DNA of 64,000 nt from Luteimonas sp. JM171 (GCF_001717465.1 NZ_CP017074.1:677162-741161), one strand, 5' to 3'; shown: positions 28,857 through 40,665, counted from the first letter of the stretch. The notes: generated by a model not told the origin, from the letters alone. A program made the numbers and translations.

Positions 28857-30095
28857 TCAGTCCAGCTGCACCGGCATTTCGCCATGTGTGGCGCGCGCGT
28901 CGCCGGCTTCAGGCAGCGGCTCGCCGCGGATGCGCGCGCGGCTGCCCGGTTCGGGCATCGCAGCCGCATCCAGTGCACCGGCCGCCACCACGTGCTCGCC
29001 CTCCTCCAAACCTTCGACCACCTCGCTCATCGCCAGCCCGCGCAGCCCCAGCGTGACCGGCACCCGCTGCAGCCGCCCGCCGCGCAGCACCAGCACCTGG
29101 GCCTCGTGGCTGCCGCGCCTTGAATCCAGCAGCGCATCGTTGGGCACCACCAGCGCCCGGTCGCGCCGGCCGGTCTGGATGGTGGCGGTCACGGTCAGGT
29201 CCTGGCGCAGGAAGTCCACCTCCGGATCCACCCGCAGGCGCACGTCGATGGTGCCGCGGCCCGGGTCGATGCCCGGGGCAATATGGTGGACGGTGGCGCC
29301 GAACGCCCGGTCGGGGAAGGCGTCGGCGATGCACACCGCCTGCTGGCCGGTGTCCAGCCGCGCCAGGTTCTTTTCGTCCAGCGGCACCAGGATTTCGCCC
29401 GGGGCGTCGGCTGCGATCTCCAGCATCAGGTCGCCGGGCACCACGGTATCGCCCGGCTCCACGTGCCGGGAAAGCACCACGCCCGGGACGGAGGCCCGCA
29501 CCTGGGCGCGCTCGAGCTCGGCCTCCGCGGCCTGGAGGCGCTCTTCCAGCTGTTCCTTGCGCGCGCCGCCGGACAGCGCATCAACCGCGAGCTTGGCCTG
29601 TTCGGCCGCAGCGCGCGCCGCGATTTCGGCCTGCGCGGCCTCCTCCACGCTTTCGCGCGCAACCAGTTGCCGGGCCGCCAGTTCCCGCCGGCGCGCATGG
29701 CTGCGCTGGGCCTGGGCCAGGTCGGCCCGGGCCTGGCGCAGGCGCGCCTGCGCATCCGGAAGCTCGGCCTGGCGAAGCGCCGCCAAGGCGGCGCGGGCTT
29801 CATCACGGCGCGCTTCCAGGTCTTCGGCGCGCAGCACCACCAGCAGGTCGCCCGCCTCCACGCGATCGCCGTCCATCACCCGCCGCTCCAGCACCAGGCC
29901 GGAAATCTCGGCGCGCACCTGCACCCGCGAGGGCGACAGCACCCGGCCGGTTCCCACCACGTTCTGCACCAGCGGGCCGGCCGTGACCTCGTAGCCCGGC
30001 AGCACCGGCCCGCGCAGCCGGCCCACCAGCCAGGCCAGCAGCACCAGCGCCAGCACGGCAGCCACCACCAGCGTCCATTTTTTCGGCAGGCGCAT
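28857..30095 (-). CDS. Membrane fusion protein (HlyD/MacA type)
   Basis: About 412 residues from ATG 30095 (MRLPKKWTLVVAAVLAL). One N-terminal membrane anchor is followed by a lipoyl-like half (GRVLSPSRVQVRAEISG), a long Ala/Glu/Arg-rich coiled-coil hairpin (about 90-200), the second lipoyl half and beta-barrel domains. It links the inner-membrane ABC transporter to an outer-membrane channel in such exporters. First gene of a leftward three-gene operon; no outer-membrane factor gene is nearby. Confidence 0.92.
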   Translation of the reverse strand: MRLPKKWTLVVAAVLALVLLAWLVGRLRGPVLPGYEVTAGPLVQNVVGTGRVLSPSRVQVRAEISGLVLERRVMDGDRVEAGDLLVVLRAEDLEARRDEARAALAALRQAELPDAQARLRQARADLAQAQRSHARRRELAARQLVARESVEEAAQAEIAARAAAEQAKLAVDALSGGARKEQLEERLQAAEAELERAQVRASVPGVVLSRHVEPGDTVVPGDLMLEIAADAPGEILVPLDEKNLARLDTGQQAVCIADAFPDRAFGATVHHIAPGIDPGRGTIDVRLRVDPEVDFLRQDLTVTATIQTGRRDRALVVPNDALLDSRRGSHEAQVLVLRGGRLQRVPVTLGLRGLAMSEVVEGLEEGEHVVAAGALDAAAMPEPGSRARIRGEPLPEAGDARATHGEMPVQLD

Positions 30096-30216
30096 CCGCG
30101 GTCCCGTGAATGGAGGATCCGGCAGTGTCGCCGCAAGCGAACCGCCCGCCAAGCCGTCGCGCGGGGCTCACGGTGGAAGGGCTAAGGATGAGTCAACCCG
30201 TGCGAGGAGGCCTGTC

Positions 30217-30819
30217 ATGTCCCACCCACGCGCCCACCTGGTCGACTGGCTGCGCGATGCGCACGCGATGGAGCGCCATTCGGAGCAGATGCTGCGCGGG
30301 CAGGCCCGGCGCCTGGCCCGCTACCCGAAGCTGGCTGCGGGCCTGGAGCAGCACCTGGACCAGACCCTGGCCCAGCAGCAAACACTGGAGCAGTGCCTGG
30401 AACGGCTGGATGCCTCGCCCTCCGGCCTCAAGGATTTCGCCGGCCGCCTCGGCGCGGGCGTGCAGTCGCTGGCGGCAATGGCCGCAGACGATGAACCGGT
30501 CAAGGCGGCGACGGCCTGCCTGGCCTTTGAGCACATGGAAGTGGCGGCGTACACCGTGCTGTTTGCCGCCGCCCATCAGGCTGGCGACATCCAGTGCCAG
30601 CGCATGTTCGACCAGCTGCTTCGCGAAGAGCAGGCCATGGCCGCATGGCTGCGCGAGCACCTGCCGCCGCTGGCCCAGGCCTACCTGGCCCGCGATGCCG
30701 CTGCCGACCGCGGGGTGACCACGCAATCAATGGCAGCGGGCGCCGCGCAGCCGCCCCAGGTCCCGCCCAACCCTGCAACCCCCGACGCGACGGGGCGACG
30801 TCGCCCGACCGCGCCCTGA
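30217..30819 (+). CDS. Ferritin-like DUF892 protein
   Basis: A 200-residue helical protein. Start ATG 30217 has GAGGAGG seven bases upstream. The pattern WLRDAHAMERHSEQML, then KAATACLAFEHMEVAAYTV, then LREEQAMAAWL gives the repeated E/H positions of the four-helix ferritin-like fold of YciF-type stress proteins. The C-terminal 45 residues are a Pro/Ala-rich tail absent from its neighbour. It is a paralogue of the next gene. Confidence 0.85.
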   Translation: MSHPRAHLVDWLRDAHAMERHSEQMLRGQARRLARYPKLAAGLEQHLDQTLAQQQTLEQCLERLDASPSGLKDFAGRLGAGVQSLAAMAADDEPVKAATACLAFEHMEVAAYTVLFAAAHQAGDIQCQRMFDQLLREEQAMAAWLREHLPPLAQAYLARDAAADRGVTTQSMAAGAAQPPQVPPNPATPDATGRRRPTAP

Positions 30820-30891
30820 CCACCCATCGCGCGGGAATCACGACACGCCCGATAGCTTCAGGGCTTCCCCCTCCGACAATGGAGCTTGCTG

Positions 30892-31401
30892 ATGAGTGAA
30901 GCACGCGAACACCTCCTGGGCTGGCTGCGCGATGCGCACGCGATGGAGCAGCAGGCCGAGCAGATGCTCAAGAGCCAGGCTTCACGCATCGAGCACTATC
31001 CCAAGGTCAAGGCGCGCATCGAGCAGCACCTGGAAGAGACCCGCGGCCAGCAGCGGCTGCTGGAGGGCTGCCTCGAGCGGCTGGGCAGTTCGCCGTCCGC
31101 GGTCAAGGACACCATGGGCATGATGACGGCGTTGGGCCAGGGCATCAGCGGCATGTTCGCCTCCGACGAAATCGTCAAGGGCGCCATGGCGAGCTACGTG
31201 TTCGAGAACATGGAGATCGCCTCGTACGTGACCCTCATCGCCGCCGCCCGGGAAGTTGGCGACGCCGAGACCCAGCGCGTGTGCGAGCAGATCCTGGCGC
31301 AGGAGGAAGCGATGGCGCAGTGGGTGCTCGACAACCTGCCGGAGGTGACCCAGGCCTTCCTGGTGCGCGACGCCACCGACGGCATGGAAGCCAAGAAGTA
31401 G
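30892..31401 (+). CDS. Ferritin-like DUF892 protein
   Basis: A 169-residue protein, start ATG 30892 with GGAG eight bases upstream. It is clearly paralogous to the preceding gene (WLRDAHAMEQQAEQML, then MASYVFENMEIASYVTLIA, then AQEEAMAQWVL). Such proteins are known to be induced by osmotic or oxidative stress; the metal-binding role is inferred from the fold. The P450 gene starts five bases after its stop, so the two are likely co-transcribed. Confidence 0.88.
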   Translation: MSEAREHLLGWLRDAHAMEQQAEQMLKSQASRIEHYPKVKARIEQHLEETRGQQRLLEGCLERLGSSPSAVKDTMGMMTALGQGISGMFASDEIVKGAMASYVFENMEIASYVTLIAAAREVGDAETQRVCEQILAQEEAMAQWVLDNLPEVTQAFLVRDATDGMEAKK

Positions 31402-31406
31402 CCGGC

Positions 31407-32705
31407 ATGGGACCCGTCCAGGCCCCCCCGCCGACTTCGATCCCGCACCTGCCGGAAGGTGACAGCGCCCTGGCGTTCCTGCGCGAAGGCTACAACTTCG
31501 TTTCGCGCCGGTGCGAACGGCTGGGCAGCGATGCCTTCAGCACCACCATCCTCGGCCGGCCGGTGGTGTGTGCGCGTGGACGTGAAGCGGCGCGGATGTT
31601 CTCGCATCCGGGCCGCTTCACCCGGCGCGGGGCCACGCCGCCCACCGTCACCCGGCTGCTGCAGGGGCGGCACAGCGTGCACCAGCTCGACGGCACCGCC
31701 CACCACCAGCGCAAGGCGCTCTATATGCAGCTGCTGGATGCCGGCGCGACGGCTCGCCTGGTGGAGCTGTTCTCACGGCAATGGCGCGCGCGTACCGCGG
31801 CCTGGCCGCGCCGGCCGGAAGTCGAATTGCAGACCGAAGCCGAGCGCGCGCTCGCTGCCGCGGCCTTCCGCTGGGCCGGGGTGCCGGCACCTGCCACGGA
31901 GGCGGGAATCGCCGGACGAACGCGTGAGCTGGCCGCAATGATCGAAGGCGCGGGTTCGCTGGGGCCGCGCCTGGTGCGCGGGCTCCGGCTGCGCCGGCGC
32001 CATGAGAAGCGGATCCGGGCGCTGGTGCAGTCGCTGCGCGATGCCCCCGGACCGCAGCTGGACTCGCCCGCAGCGCTGGTCGCGCGGCTGCGCGACGAGT
32101 ACGGCACCTTGCTGCCCGTGCAGCAGGCCGCCAACGCCCTGACCAACCTGCTGCTGCCCACGGTGGCCGTGGGGCGCTGGATCACCTTCGCGGCGCTGGC
32201 CCTGCACCGGCACCCGGAGTTGCGGGGGCGGTTTGCAGAGCCCGGCTACCTGCAGCGCTTCGTGCACGAGGTGCGGCGCTTCTACCCGTTCGTGCCGGCC
32301 CTGGCCGGCCGCGTGCGCGAGCCGTTCGACTGGGCCGGCCGCCGCTTCGAGGCCGGGGACCTGGTCCTGCTGGACCTGTACGGCACCAACCGACATCCGG
32401 CGCTGTGGGAAGAGCCGGGCCGCTTCAACCCCGACCGCTTCATCGGCTGGAATGGCGACCCGCACGGCTTCATCCCCCAGGGCGCGGGTGACTACCTGGA
32501 AGACCACCGTTGCCCGGGCGAGAACCCGACCATCGCGCTGATGATGGCGGCACTGGGCCACCTGCTGGAGCTGGATTACTCGGTGCCGCGGCAGGACCTG
32601 CGCATTCCCATGAACCGGTTCCCGACCGGCCCCCGCAGCCGGCTCATCCTGGGCCGCGCGCGCCCGGCCAGGCCCGCCCACGCCGCCGTCGCCGCGACCG
32701 CCTGA
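31407..32705 (+). CDS. CYP152-like cytochrome P450 (peroxygenase type)
   Basis: A 432-residue P450. Stretches typical of the CYP152 fatty-acid peroxygenases are present: QLDGTAHHQRKALY, EVRRFYPFVPALAG, LLDLYGTNRHPALW, and the haem loop EDHRCPGEN with C369. CYP152 enzymes use H2O2 and hydroxylate or decarboxylate fatty acids. In known members an arginine-proline pair in the I helix anchors the substrate carboxylate; here the same place reads NLLLPTVAVGRW, with leucine (about residue 250) instead of arginine. Start ATG 31407. Confidence 0.88.
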   Translation: MGPVQAPPPTSIPHLPEGDSALAFLREGYNFVSRRCERLGSDAFSTTILGRPVVCARGREAARMFSHPGRFTRRGATPPTVTRLLQGRHSVHQLDGTAHHQRKALYMQLLDAGATARLVELFSRQWRARTAAWPRRPEVELQTEAERALAAAAFRWAGVPAPATEAGIAGRTRELAAMIEGAGSLGPRLVRGLRLRRRHEKRIRALVQSLRDAPGPQLDSPAALVARLRDEYGTLLPVQQAANALTNLLLPTVAVGRWITFAALALHRHPELRGRFAEPGYLQRFVHEVRRFYPFVPALAGRVREPFDWAGRRFEAGDLVLLDLYGTNRHPALWEEPGRFNPDRFIGWNGDPHGFIPQGAGDYLEDHRCPGENPTIALMMAALGHLLELDYSVPRQDLRIPMNRFPTGPRSRLILGRARPARPAHAAVAATA

Positions 32706-32785
32706 GCAGCACGTGTTCAGCGGTTTTTCGCGCCCGCTACACGACCCGGCGCGAATGATGTGTCTCCCCCTTCGTGATGCAGTCC

Positions 32786-33097
32786 ATGAGTACGTTGCCC
32801 CCCGCAACATCCTTTCCCCTGCAGGCGCCGCCCACCCCGGGCCTGGACCCCGACGACGCAGTCGACCGCCTGATGGCCCAGTGCCTGCGCAACTCGTCGT
32901 TCGGCCCGGAAAAGGACTTCTGGGACGCGTTCGCGCGCGCCTACGCCCGGATGGAAGCGCGGGTCGACCCGCAGCGCCGGTTTGCGTTCGCGGTGCGGGT
33001 TGATTCGCGGCTTGCGCAGATGGGCCTGGCGCCGTGGTCGGTGATGAGCCGGATCGTGGCCAACGCAGCTCCCGGCGCCGGCGTAGCCGCTCCCTAG
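32786..33097 (+). CDS. Small hypothetical protein
   Basis: About 103 residues. The start is uncertain among GTG 32774, ATG 32777 and ATG 32786, none with a good ribosome site. A Pro-rich N-terminus is followed by helical sequence (DDAVDRLMAQCLRNSSFG). No family recognised. It follows the P450 gene by 80 bases. Confidence 0.5.
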   Translation: MSTLPPATSFPLQAPPTPGLDPDDAVDRLMAQCLRNSSFGPEKDFWDAFARAYARMEARVDPQRRFAFAVRVDSRLAQMGLAPWSVMSRIVANAAPGAGVAAP

Positions 33098-33147
33098 CCC
33101 GGCATTCGAGTTCCCTCCCCCGCAATACCAACCCGACGGAGTGCACC

Positions 33148-33442
33148 ATGCCCCTCAAGACGATGGAAGAGCATGTCGGGCCTGGTGGACGAAGGCAAGG
33201 AGGTCATGGAGAAGGTCGAGGAAGGCCCGGTCCGCGACGCGGCCCTGATCGGCGCCGCGCAGAAGGTTGAGCACTACGAAATCGCCGCCTACGGCACGCT
33301 GTGCGCGATGGCCAAGCAGCTCGGCTACAAGGACGCACTGCGCCTGCTCAGGATTTCGCTGGACGAGGAAAAGGCCACCGACGAGAAGCTCAGCATGCTG
33401 GCCGAGGGCGGCGGCAACCGGCGCGCCGCCAAGGCCGCCTGA
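33148..33442 (+). pseudogene. yciF-like gene with a large internal deletion
   Basis: ATG 33148 with GGAG upstream begins MPLKTMEEH, the usual start of YciF-like proteins, but the frame then departs. A second frame from 33173 gives GLVDEGKEVMEKVEEG, then AALIGAAQKVEHYEIAAYG and EEKATDEKLSMLAEGG, the normal C-terminal half of that family. About 80-100 residues of the middle, including the first two helices, are missing, and the two parts are out of frame. An 89-residue product from 33173 is possible but unlikely to fold as a ferritin. Confidence 0.65.
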
Positions 33443-33470
33443 GAGGGAGGCCTGGCCCAGGGGCGGGTCT

Positions 33471-33953
33471 TCAGGACTTCGGCACCACGGTGATCTTGCC
33501 GGAGGTTTCGAGCATCGCGAGCTCCACCTTCGACAGCTCGTTGCAGCCGGCTTCGCGCATGGCCGCTTCGAAATCCGCGACGTTCAGGGACTGCTTCAGG
33601 ATCACGTCCTCGAACAGCTCTCCGTCGCGGGCGATGAGCACGGGGCGTCCCTCGATCATGCGGTCGAACCTCGGCCAATGCGCGCTGAAATACCCCACCA
33701 GCCAATTCAACAGCAGCAGGGTTCCCGCCAGGATCAATCCGCCCAGGAGAGAATGGTCGCCGCCGACCATCGACTCGCCGACCGACTCGCCCAGGAGCAC
33801 CACCACGATCAGGTCGAAGGGCGTGAACTGGCCCACCGTGCGCTTGCCTGATACGCGCACCATCAGCAACACCACCAGGTAAACCGCGGCTGCCCTGAGG
33901 ATGAATTCCCACCAGGGGTTTTCCATCCCGAACAGGCTGTCGATCAGATCCAT
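33471..33953 (-). CDS. DUF421 (YetF-like) membrane protein
   Basis: A 160-residue protein, start ATG 33953 with GGAGAG upstream. Three N-terminal membrane helices include the family motif SGKRTVGQFTPFDLIVV. A cytoplasmic domain follows, with GRPVLIARDGEL and a SLNVADFEAAMREAG segment. Function in the family is unclear; YetF-like proteins are linked to spore and stress envelopes elsewhere. Confidence 0.88.
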   Translation of the reverse strand: MDLIDSLFGMENPWWEFILRAAAVYLVVLLMVRVSGKRTVGQFTPFDLIVVVLLGESVGESMVGGDHSLLGGLILAGTLLLLNWLVGYFSAHWPRFDRMIEGRPVLIARDGELFEDVILKQSLNVADFEAAMREAGCNELSKVELAMLETSGKITVVPKS

Positions 33954-34018
33954 GTCATCTCTCCGGCACTGCGCGCCGGCGGCTGCCGACGCGCGTGCAA
34001 GGCAGGGCCCGGGGGCGA

Positions 34019-34324
34019 TCAGATCGGCTGGGCCAGTACCTCGCGATCGAAGTTCCGGTGCGCGGCGATCGCGGCCGCGAACGCGTCCAGGGCGGCCTCG
34101 TCGGCTTCGCCGGCGCCGACCCAGGCCGGATCCTCCGACGCTTCGAACGGCACCCCGGCGGCCTCCCACAGCTGGCGCCCCTCGCCCAGGAACAGCAGCG
34201 GCTTGCCGTGCATCCAGGCGTCGCGCACCGGCTCGGCGGAGTGCACATCGGCGGGCGCGGAGTTGCTGCGCGCGGCGGATTTGGAATGGGGGAGTTTCGC
34301 GGACGGTCCTTTCTCGCTTGCCAT
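34019..34324 (-). pseudogene. Fragment resembling the C-terminal domain of a large-subunit catalase
   Basis: A 101-residue frame (ATG 34324, no good ribosome site). Residues 36-101 (for example DAWMHGKPLLFLGEG, LWEAAGVPFEAS, AAIAAHRNFDREV) resemble the end of the flavodoxin-like C-terminal domain of HPII/KatE-type catalases. The catalase core and haem-binding part are absent on both sides. It is probably the tail of a deleted gene, or a free-standing domain. Recognition is from memory of the family pattern. Confidence 0.45.
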
Positions 34325-34405
34325 AGGGCATCACCGGGGGAGTCGGTGGGAACGCAAAACCTCCGCCATCCGCGGTGAAACCGCAGTGATCCCGCATCCG
34401 CGCGG

Positions 34406-37479
<3,074 letters not shown>

Positions 37480-37483
<4 letters not shown>

Positions 37484-38892
37484 GCGAACCACCCGTGCAG
37501 CCACCACCCGTCCCCGCCCGGCACCGGCTGGAACACCCAGGCCTGCTGGCCGGTGGACAGGCGTGCGCGGCGGTAGTCACGGCGCACGTCGCCGCCGTCC
37601 CACCAGCCGGTCTCGATGCGCTCACCGCCTTCCAGCAGCTGCGGCGACGGGCCGCGCAGCGGGATCGGCCGCGGCAGCAGCCAGCCCGGCCGCGGCGGCA
37701 TGGCGGCCGGCTCCGCGCCGGCGCCGGTTTCCGGGCCCCACGCCTTTTCCGGCCGGTGGTCCGCACGCACCCGCAGCCCGTGCACGGACGCCTCGCCCAG
37801 CCGGGCGCGCAGCCGCTCGCGCAGCTGCTCCCAGGCCATCACCTGCTGCGGGCGCTCGTCGAACAGCTCGCGGTGCGCGGGCACGAACGGCGGCAGTTCC
37901 CCGGCCACCAGCGCGATCGCCTGCACCGGCGCCTGCACCGGCGCCTGCTCCAGCCGCCCGCGTGCCAGTTCGAACAGCAGTGCCGGATCGCGCTCGGGCG
38001 CCAGCAGCCCCACCGGCACCCGCGTGGCCGCGCGGTCCTCGTGCTCAAGCTTCAGCACGAACCGCTGCACGCCGCCATCGCGCCCGGCCAGGTACGCCGC
38101 CAGGTCCGCGGTCAGCCGCCGCAGCGGGAACAGCAGCGCCTGCGAGGACTCCACCTCGTGGCCCAGCTCGATGCGCTGGTCGAACCGGTCCGGCGGCCGG
38201 TACCAGTCCAGCGCCACCTCGCGCTCGTCCGCCAGCTCGTCCAGATGCCGCAGCACCTCGGCGGGAAACCGCCGCGCAAGACCCTCGCGCGGCAGCGCCC
38301 ACACCTGTCGCAACGTGCGCATGCCCATGCGCGCCAGCGCTTCCGCCGCCTCCGGCGCAAAGCCCGCGCGCTCCACCGGCAGCTGCCCCAGCGCCCGCCG
38401 CAGCGGTGCCCCGTCGCCAACCGCCAATCCGTCATGGGCATTGGCCAGCGCCCGCGCCGCCACCGGGTTGGGCGCGGCCACGATCCGGTGGCCGAAGCCC
38501 AGCTGCTCCAGCTCCCCGCGCAAGCGCGCCTCGAACCGCGGCCACGGCCCGAACAGCCCCAGGCTGCCGCCGATCTCCAGCACCAGCGCATGCGGCCAGC
38601 GGGTGCTGACCTGCGAGCTGAAGCGGTAGGCCCAGGCCGCCAGGAACCGGTGCCAGCGCGCCTCCTCCGCCGGGTCGTGGTCCATCGTGGCGAAACCGTT
38701 CGCCAGCGCCTGCGCCGCGGTCAGCGCCATCCCCCGCCGCAGGCCCAGCGCCCGCGCCGCCGGATTGACCGCATGCAGCACCCGCCGCTGGCGTGCGCCC
38801 GAGACCAGCGCCAGCGGCGCATCGGGATCGGCACAGCGCCGCTGCGCGCCGTCCAGCGCAAGCCGCGGCAGCAGGATGCAGGCCCAGCGCAT
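37480..38892 (-). CDS. imuB: Mutasome protein ImuB (inactive Y-family homologue)
   Basis: A 470-residue Y-family-like protein. The N-terminus reads [15 protein letters not shown] in place of the catalytic DxD motif, and the second acidic site is replaced by [11 protein letters not shown], as known for ImuB, which acts as a clamp-binding hub and not as a polymerase. It lies between imuA and dnaE2 in the same transcript. Confidence 0.94.
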
Positions 38893-38895
38893 GGC

Positions 38896-39576
38896 TCAGC
38901 CTCCCGGCCGGCCCAGGGCATGCACGGTGGCCGATGGACCGTGCGCCATCGCGGCCGCTGCCTCCGCCTCCAGCGGGATCGCCTGCGGCGGCGCCAGACC
39001 GCCCCGGCACTTGAGCACCCGCAGCTGCGCCGGCCGCGCATCGATCGCAATCCGCAGCGCCGCCGGCGAAGGATTGCGCGCCGCCTCCAGCGGCCGGGTG
39101 GCGAACCCCAGCGTGCGCCCCGCCTCCGCCGCCACCTGCAGCCGCCGCAGCGCGCGGTCATCGGCCTTCGCCGGCCAGCACAGCACCGCCCCGCAGCTGC
39201 CCGAACGCAGGCACTGCTCGGCGGCCCACAGCGCATCGCGCGGCGAAGCCGCCTCCACCATCTCCAGTTGCCGCAGGTCCACCCCCGCCGCCTGCCAGGC
39301 CGGCGCGAACGGCACGTACGGCGGCGCCACCAACACCACCCGCTCGCCCGCCCGGGTCAGCCGCGCCAGCACCGGCCACAGCAGCCGCAGCTCGCCCACC
39401 CCGTCGGCCGGGATCAGGATCTCGCTCAGCGCCCCCTCCGGCCAGCCGCCGATCGGCAGCGCCGCATCCAGCCCCGCGTGCCCGGTCGGCTGCCCGGACG
39501 CCGGCCGCGTCGCCGGCCGTCCCTTCCAGACCCGGCGCTGGTCCAACAGCGCATCGATCGCCACCACCGCGCCCAT
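38896..39576 (-). CDS. imuA: Mutasome accessory protein ImuA
   Basis: A 226-residue RecA/SulA-like protein; start ATG 39576 (MGAVVAIDALLDQRRVWKG). The pattern GHAGLDAALPIGGWPEGALSE with LLWPVLARLTRAGERVVLVA fits the ImuA family; a strict Walker A is not present. The start lies one base after the lexA2 stop and the gene ends three bases before imuB. Confidence 0.93.
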   Translation of the reverse strand: MGAVVAIDALLDQRRVWKGRPATRPASGQPTGHAGLDAALPIGGWPEGALSEILIPADGVGELRLLWPVLARLTRAGERVVLVAPPYVPFAPAWQAAGVDLRQLEMVEAASPRDALWAAEQCLRSGSCGAVLCWPAKADDRALRRLQVAAEAGRTLGFATRPLEAARNPSPAALRIAIDARPAQLRVLKCRGGLAPPQAIPLEAEAAAAMAHGPSATVHALGRPGG

Positions 39577-39577
39577 C

Positions 39578-40198
39578 TCAGCCCCGCCGCACCAGCCCGC
39601 AGAACACCCCTTCCACCGCGAAGTCCTGTCCCGGCTCCACGGTGATCGGCGCATACGCCGGATTGCGCGGCAGCAGCCGCAGCGCATCGGCCGAACGCGC
39701 CAGCCGCTTGATCGTCAGCTCTCCGTCCAGCCGCGCCACCACCGTCTGCCCGTCCCGCGCGTCGGGCGTGCGCTTCACCCCCACCAGGTCGCCGTCGAGG
39801 ATCCCGTCGTCGATCATCGAATCGCCCTCGACCCGCAGCAGGTAATCGGGCACCGCCGAGAACAGCCGCGAATCCAGGGTCAGCGTGTCCGCAAGCCCGG
39901 CATCCGCCCCGATCGGCGCGCCCGCCGCCACCCGGCCCAGCACCGGCACCCGCAGCAGGTCCGCCCGCGCCCGCATCCCCGCCGGTCTCACCCCACGCGC
40001 CTGCCCCGGTGCAACCTCCACCAGCCCCGCCTCGGCCAGCGCCAGCACGTGCTTGCGCGCCGCCCCGCGCGAAGCCAGCCCGCAGGCAGCCGCAATCTCC
40101 GCCAGGGTCGGCGGCTGGCCATGGCCGGCCACCCGGTCACGGATGAAGGAAAGGACGGCGGCGCGGCGGGGAGTGAGGGAAGGACTCATGGAGTACAT
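39578..40198 (-). CDS. lexA2: LexA-type SOS repressor of the imu cassette
   Basis: About 206 residues. An N-terminal winged helix (LTPRRAAVLSFIRD onward) is followed by the self-cleavage site VAAGAPIG, the catalytic serine in VEGDSMIDDG, and the lysine in GELTIKRLA. ATG 40198 (MYSMSPSLTP) is preferred because GGAG lies five bases upstream; ATG 40189 is the alternative. It heads the operon lexA2-imuA-imuB-dnaE2 and should repress it. Confidence 0.92.
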   Translation of the reverse strand: MYSMSPSLTPRRAAVLSFIRDRVAGHGQPPTLAEIAAACGLASRGAARKHVLALAEAGLVEVAPGQARGVRPAGMRARADLLRVPVLGRVAAGAPIGADAGLADTLTLDSRLFSAVPDYLLRVEGDSMIDDGILDGDLVGVKRTPDARDGQTVVARLDGELTIKRLARSADALRLLPRNPAYAPITVEPGQDFAVEGVFCGLVRRG

Positions 40199-40210
40199 TT
40201 GTACTCCATG
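40187..40210. promoter_or_regulatory. Palindromic operator over the lexA2 start
   Basis: CATGGAGTAC-ATTT-GTACTCCATG has perfect 10-base arms. The core GTAC-N4-GTAC agrees with the type of site described for LexA2 repressors of pseudomonads and relatives. It covers the ribosome site and both possible start codons of lexA2, so repressor binding would block the gene directly. Confidence 0.75.
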
Positions 40211-40275
40211 CGGGAGCATTTGTCCTGAACCGGCGTTTCCCACCCTCCTTCCTGTATTTCGCGGTGACCTGACGG

Positions 40276-40379
40276 GCCCCGCCGCGGCCGGGAGGCCTTT
40301 TGCTCCATGTCCCCCGGCCTCCGCTGCGCTGCGGCCTCCTCCTTTACTTACGCAAAAGGCCTCCCGGCCACGGCGGGGC
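40276..40379. repeat. Palindromic element 1: 28-base inverted repeat
   Basis: Arms 40276-40303 and 40352-40379 match at 27 of 28 positions (GCCCCGCCG, one mismatch, then GGCCGGGAGGCCTTTTGC), with a 48-base spacer that holds a smaller hairpin. It lies in the 615-base gap between lexA2 and the 40814 gene. Confidence 0.85.
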
Positions 40380-40422
40380 TCGGCTCCGGGTGCAATGTTG
40401 AATCCTGCATTGCGGCGGTGCC

Positions 40423-40521
40423 GTAGGTCGGGGCCATGCCCCGGACGCTCCGCGAACCATGCAATACCCCCTTTCGCCAGGCATCGGACCTCCCTCCGTC
40501 GGCCACGTAGGGCCGACCTAC
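40423..40521. repeat. Palindromic element 2: 8-base outer inverted repeat
   Basis: GTAGGTCG at 40423-40430 and CGACCTAC at 40514-40521 bracket a 99-base stretch with small internal hairpins (GGGGC-CAT-GCCCC; CGGA-CGC-TCCG). Weaker than its neighbours but similar in size. Confidence 0.55.
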
Positions 40522-40562
40522 CCACCGAAGAGGACGAAACCGGCCCGCCCGGCGAGCCGTGT

Positions 40563-40665
40563 CCTGCCGCCAGGGGGTATCGCGACAAGCAATACATGGA
40601 TGTATTGCGCGCGCGTCAGGGCAGGACGCCCTGCCGCGCGAAAAGCGATACCCCCTGGCGGCAGG
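40563..40665. repeat. Palindromic element 3: 21-base inverted repeat with nested hairpins
   Basis: Perfect 21-base arms (40563-40583 and 40645-40665, core CCTGCCGCCAGGGGG). The 61-base loop contains GCAATACAT-GG-ATGTATTGC (40589-40608) and CAGGGC-AGGAC-GCCCTG (40617-40633). It could fold into a cruciform or a branched RNA. Confidence 0.85.
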
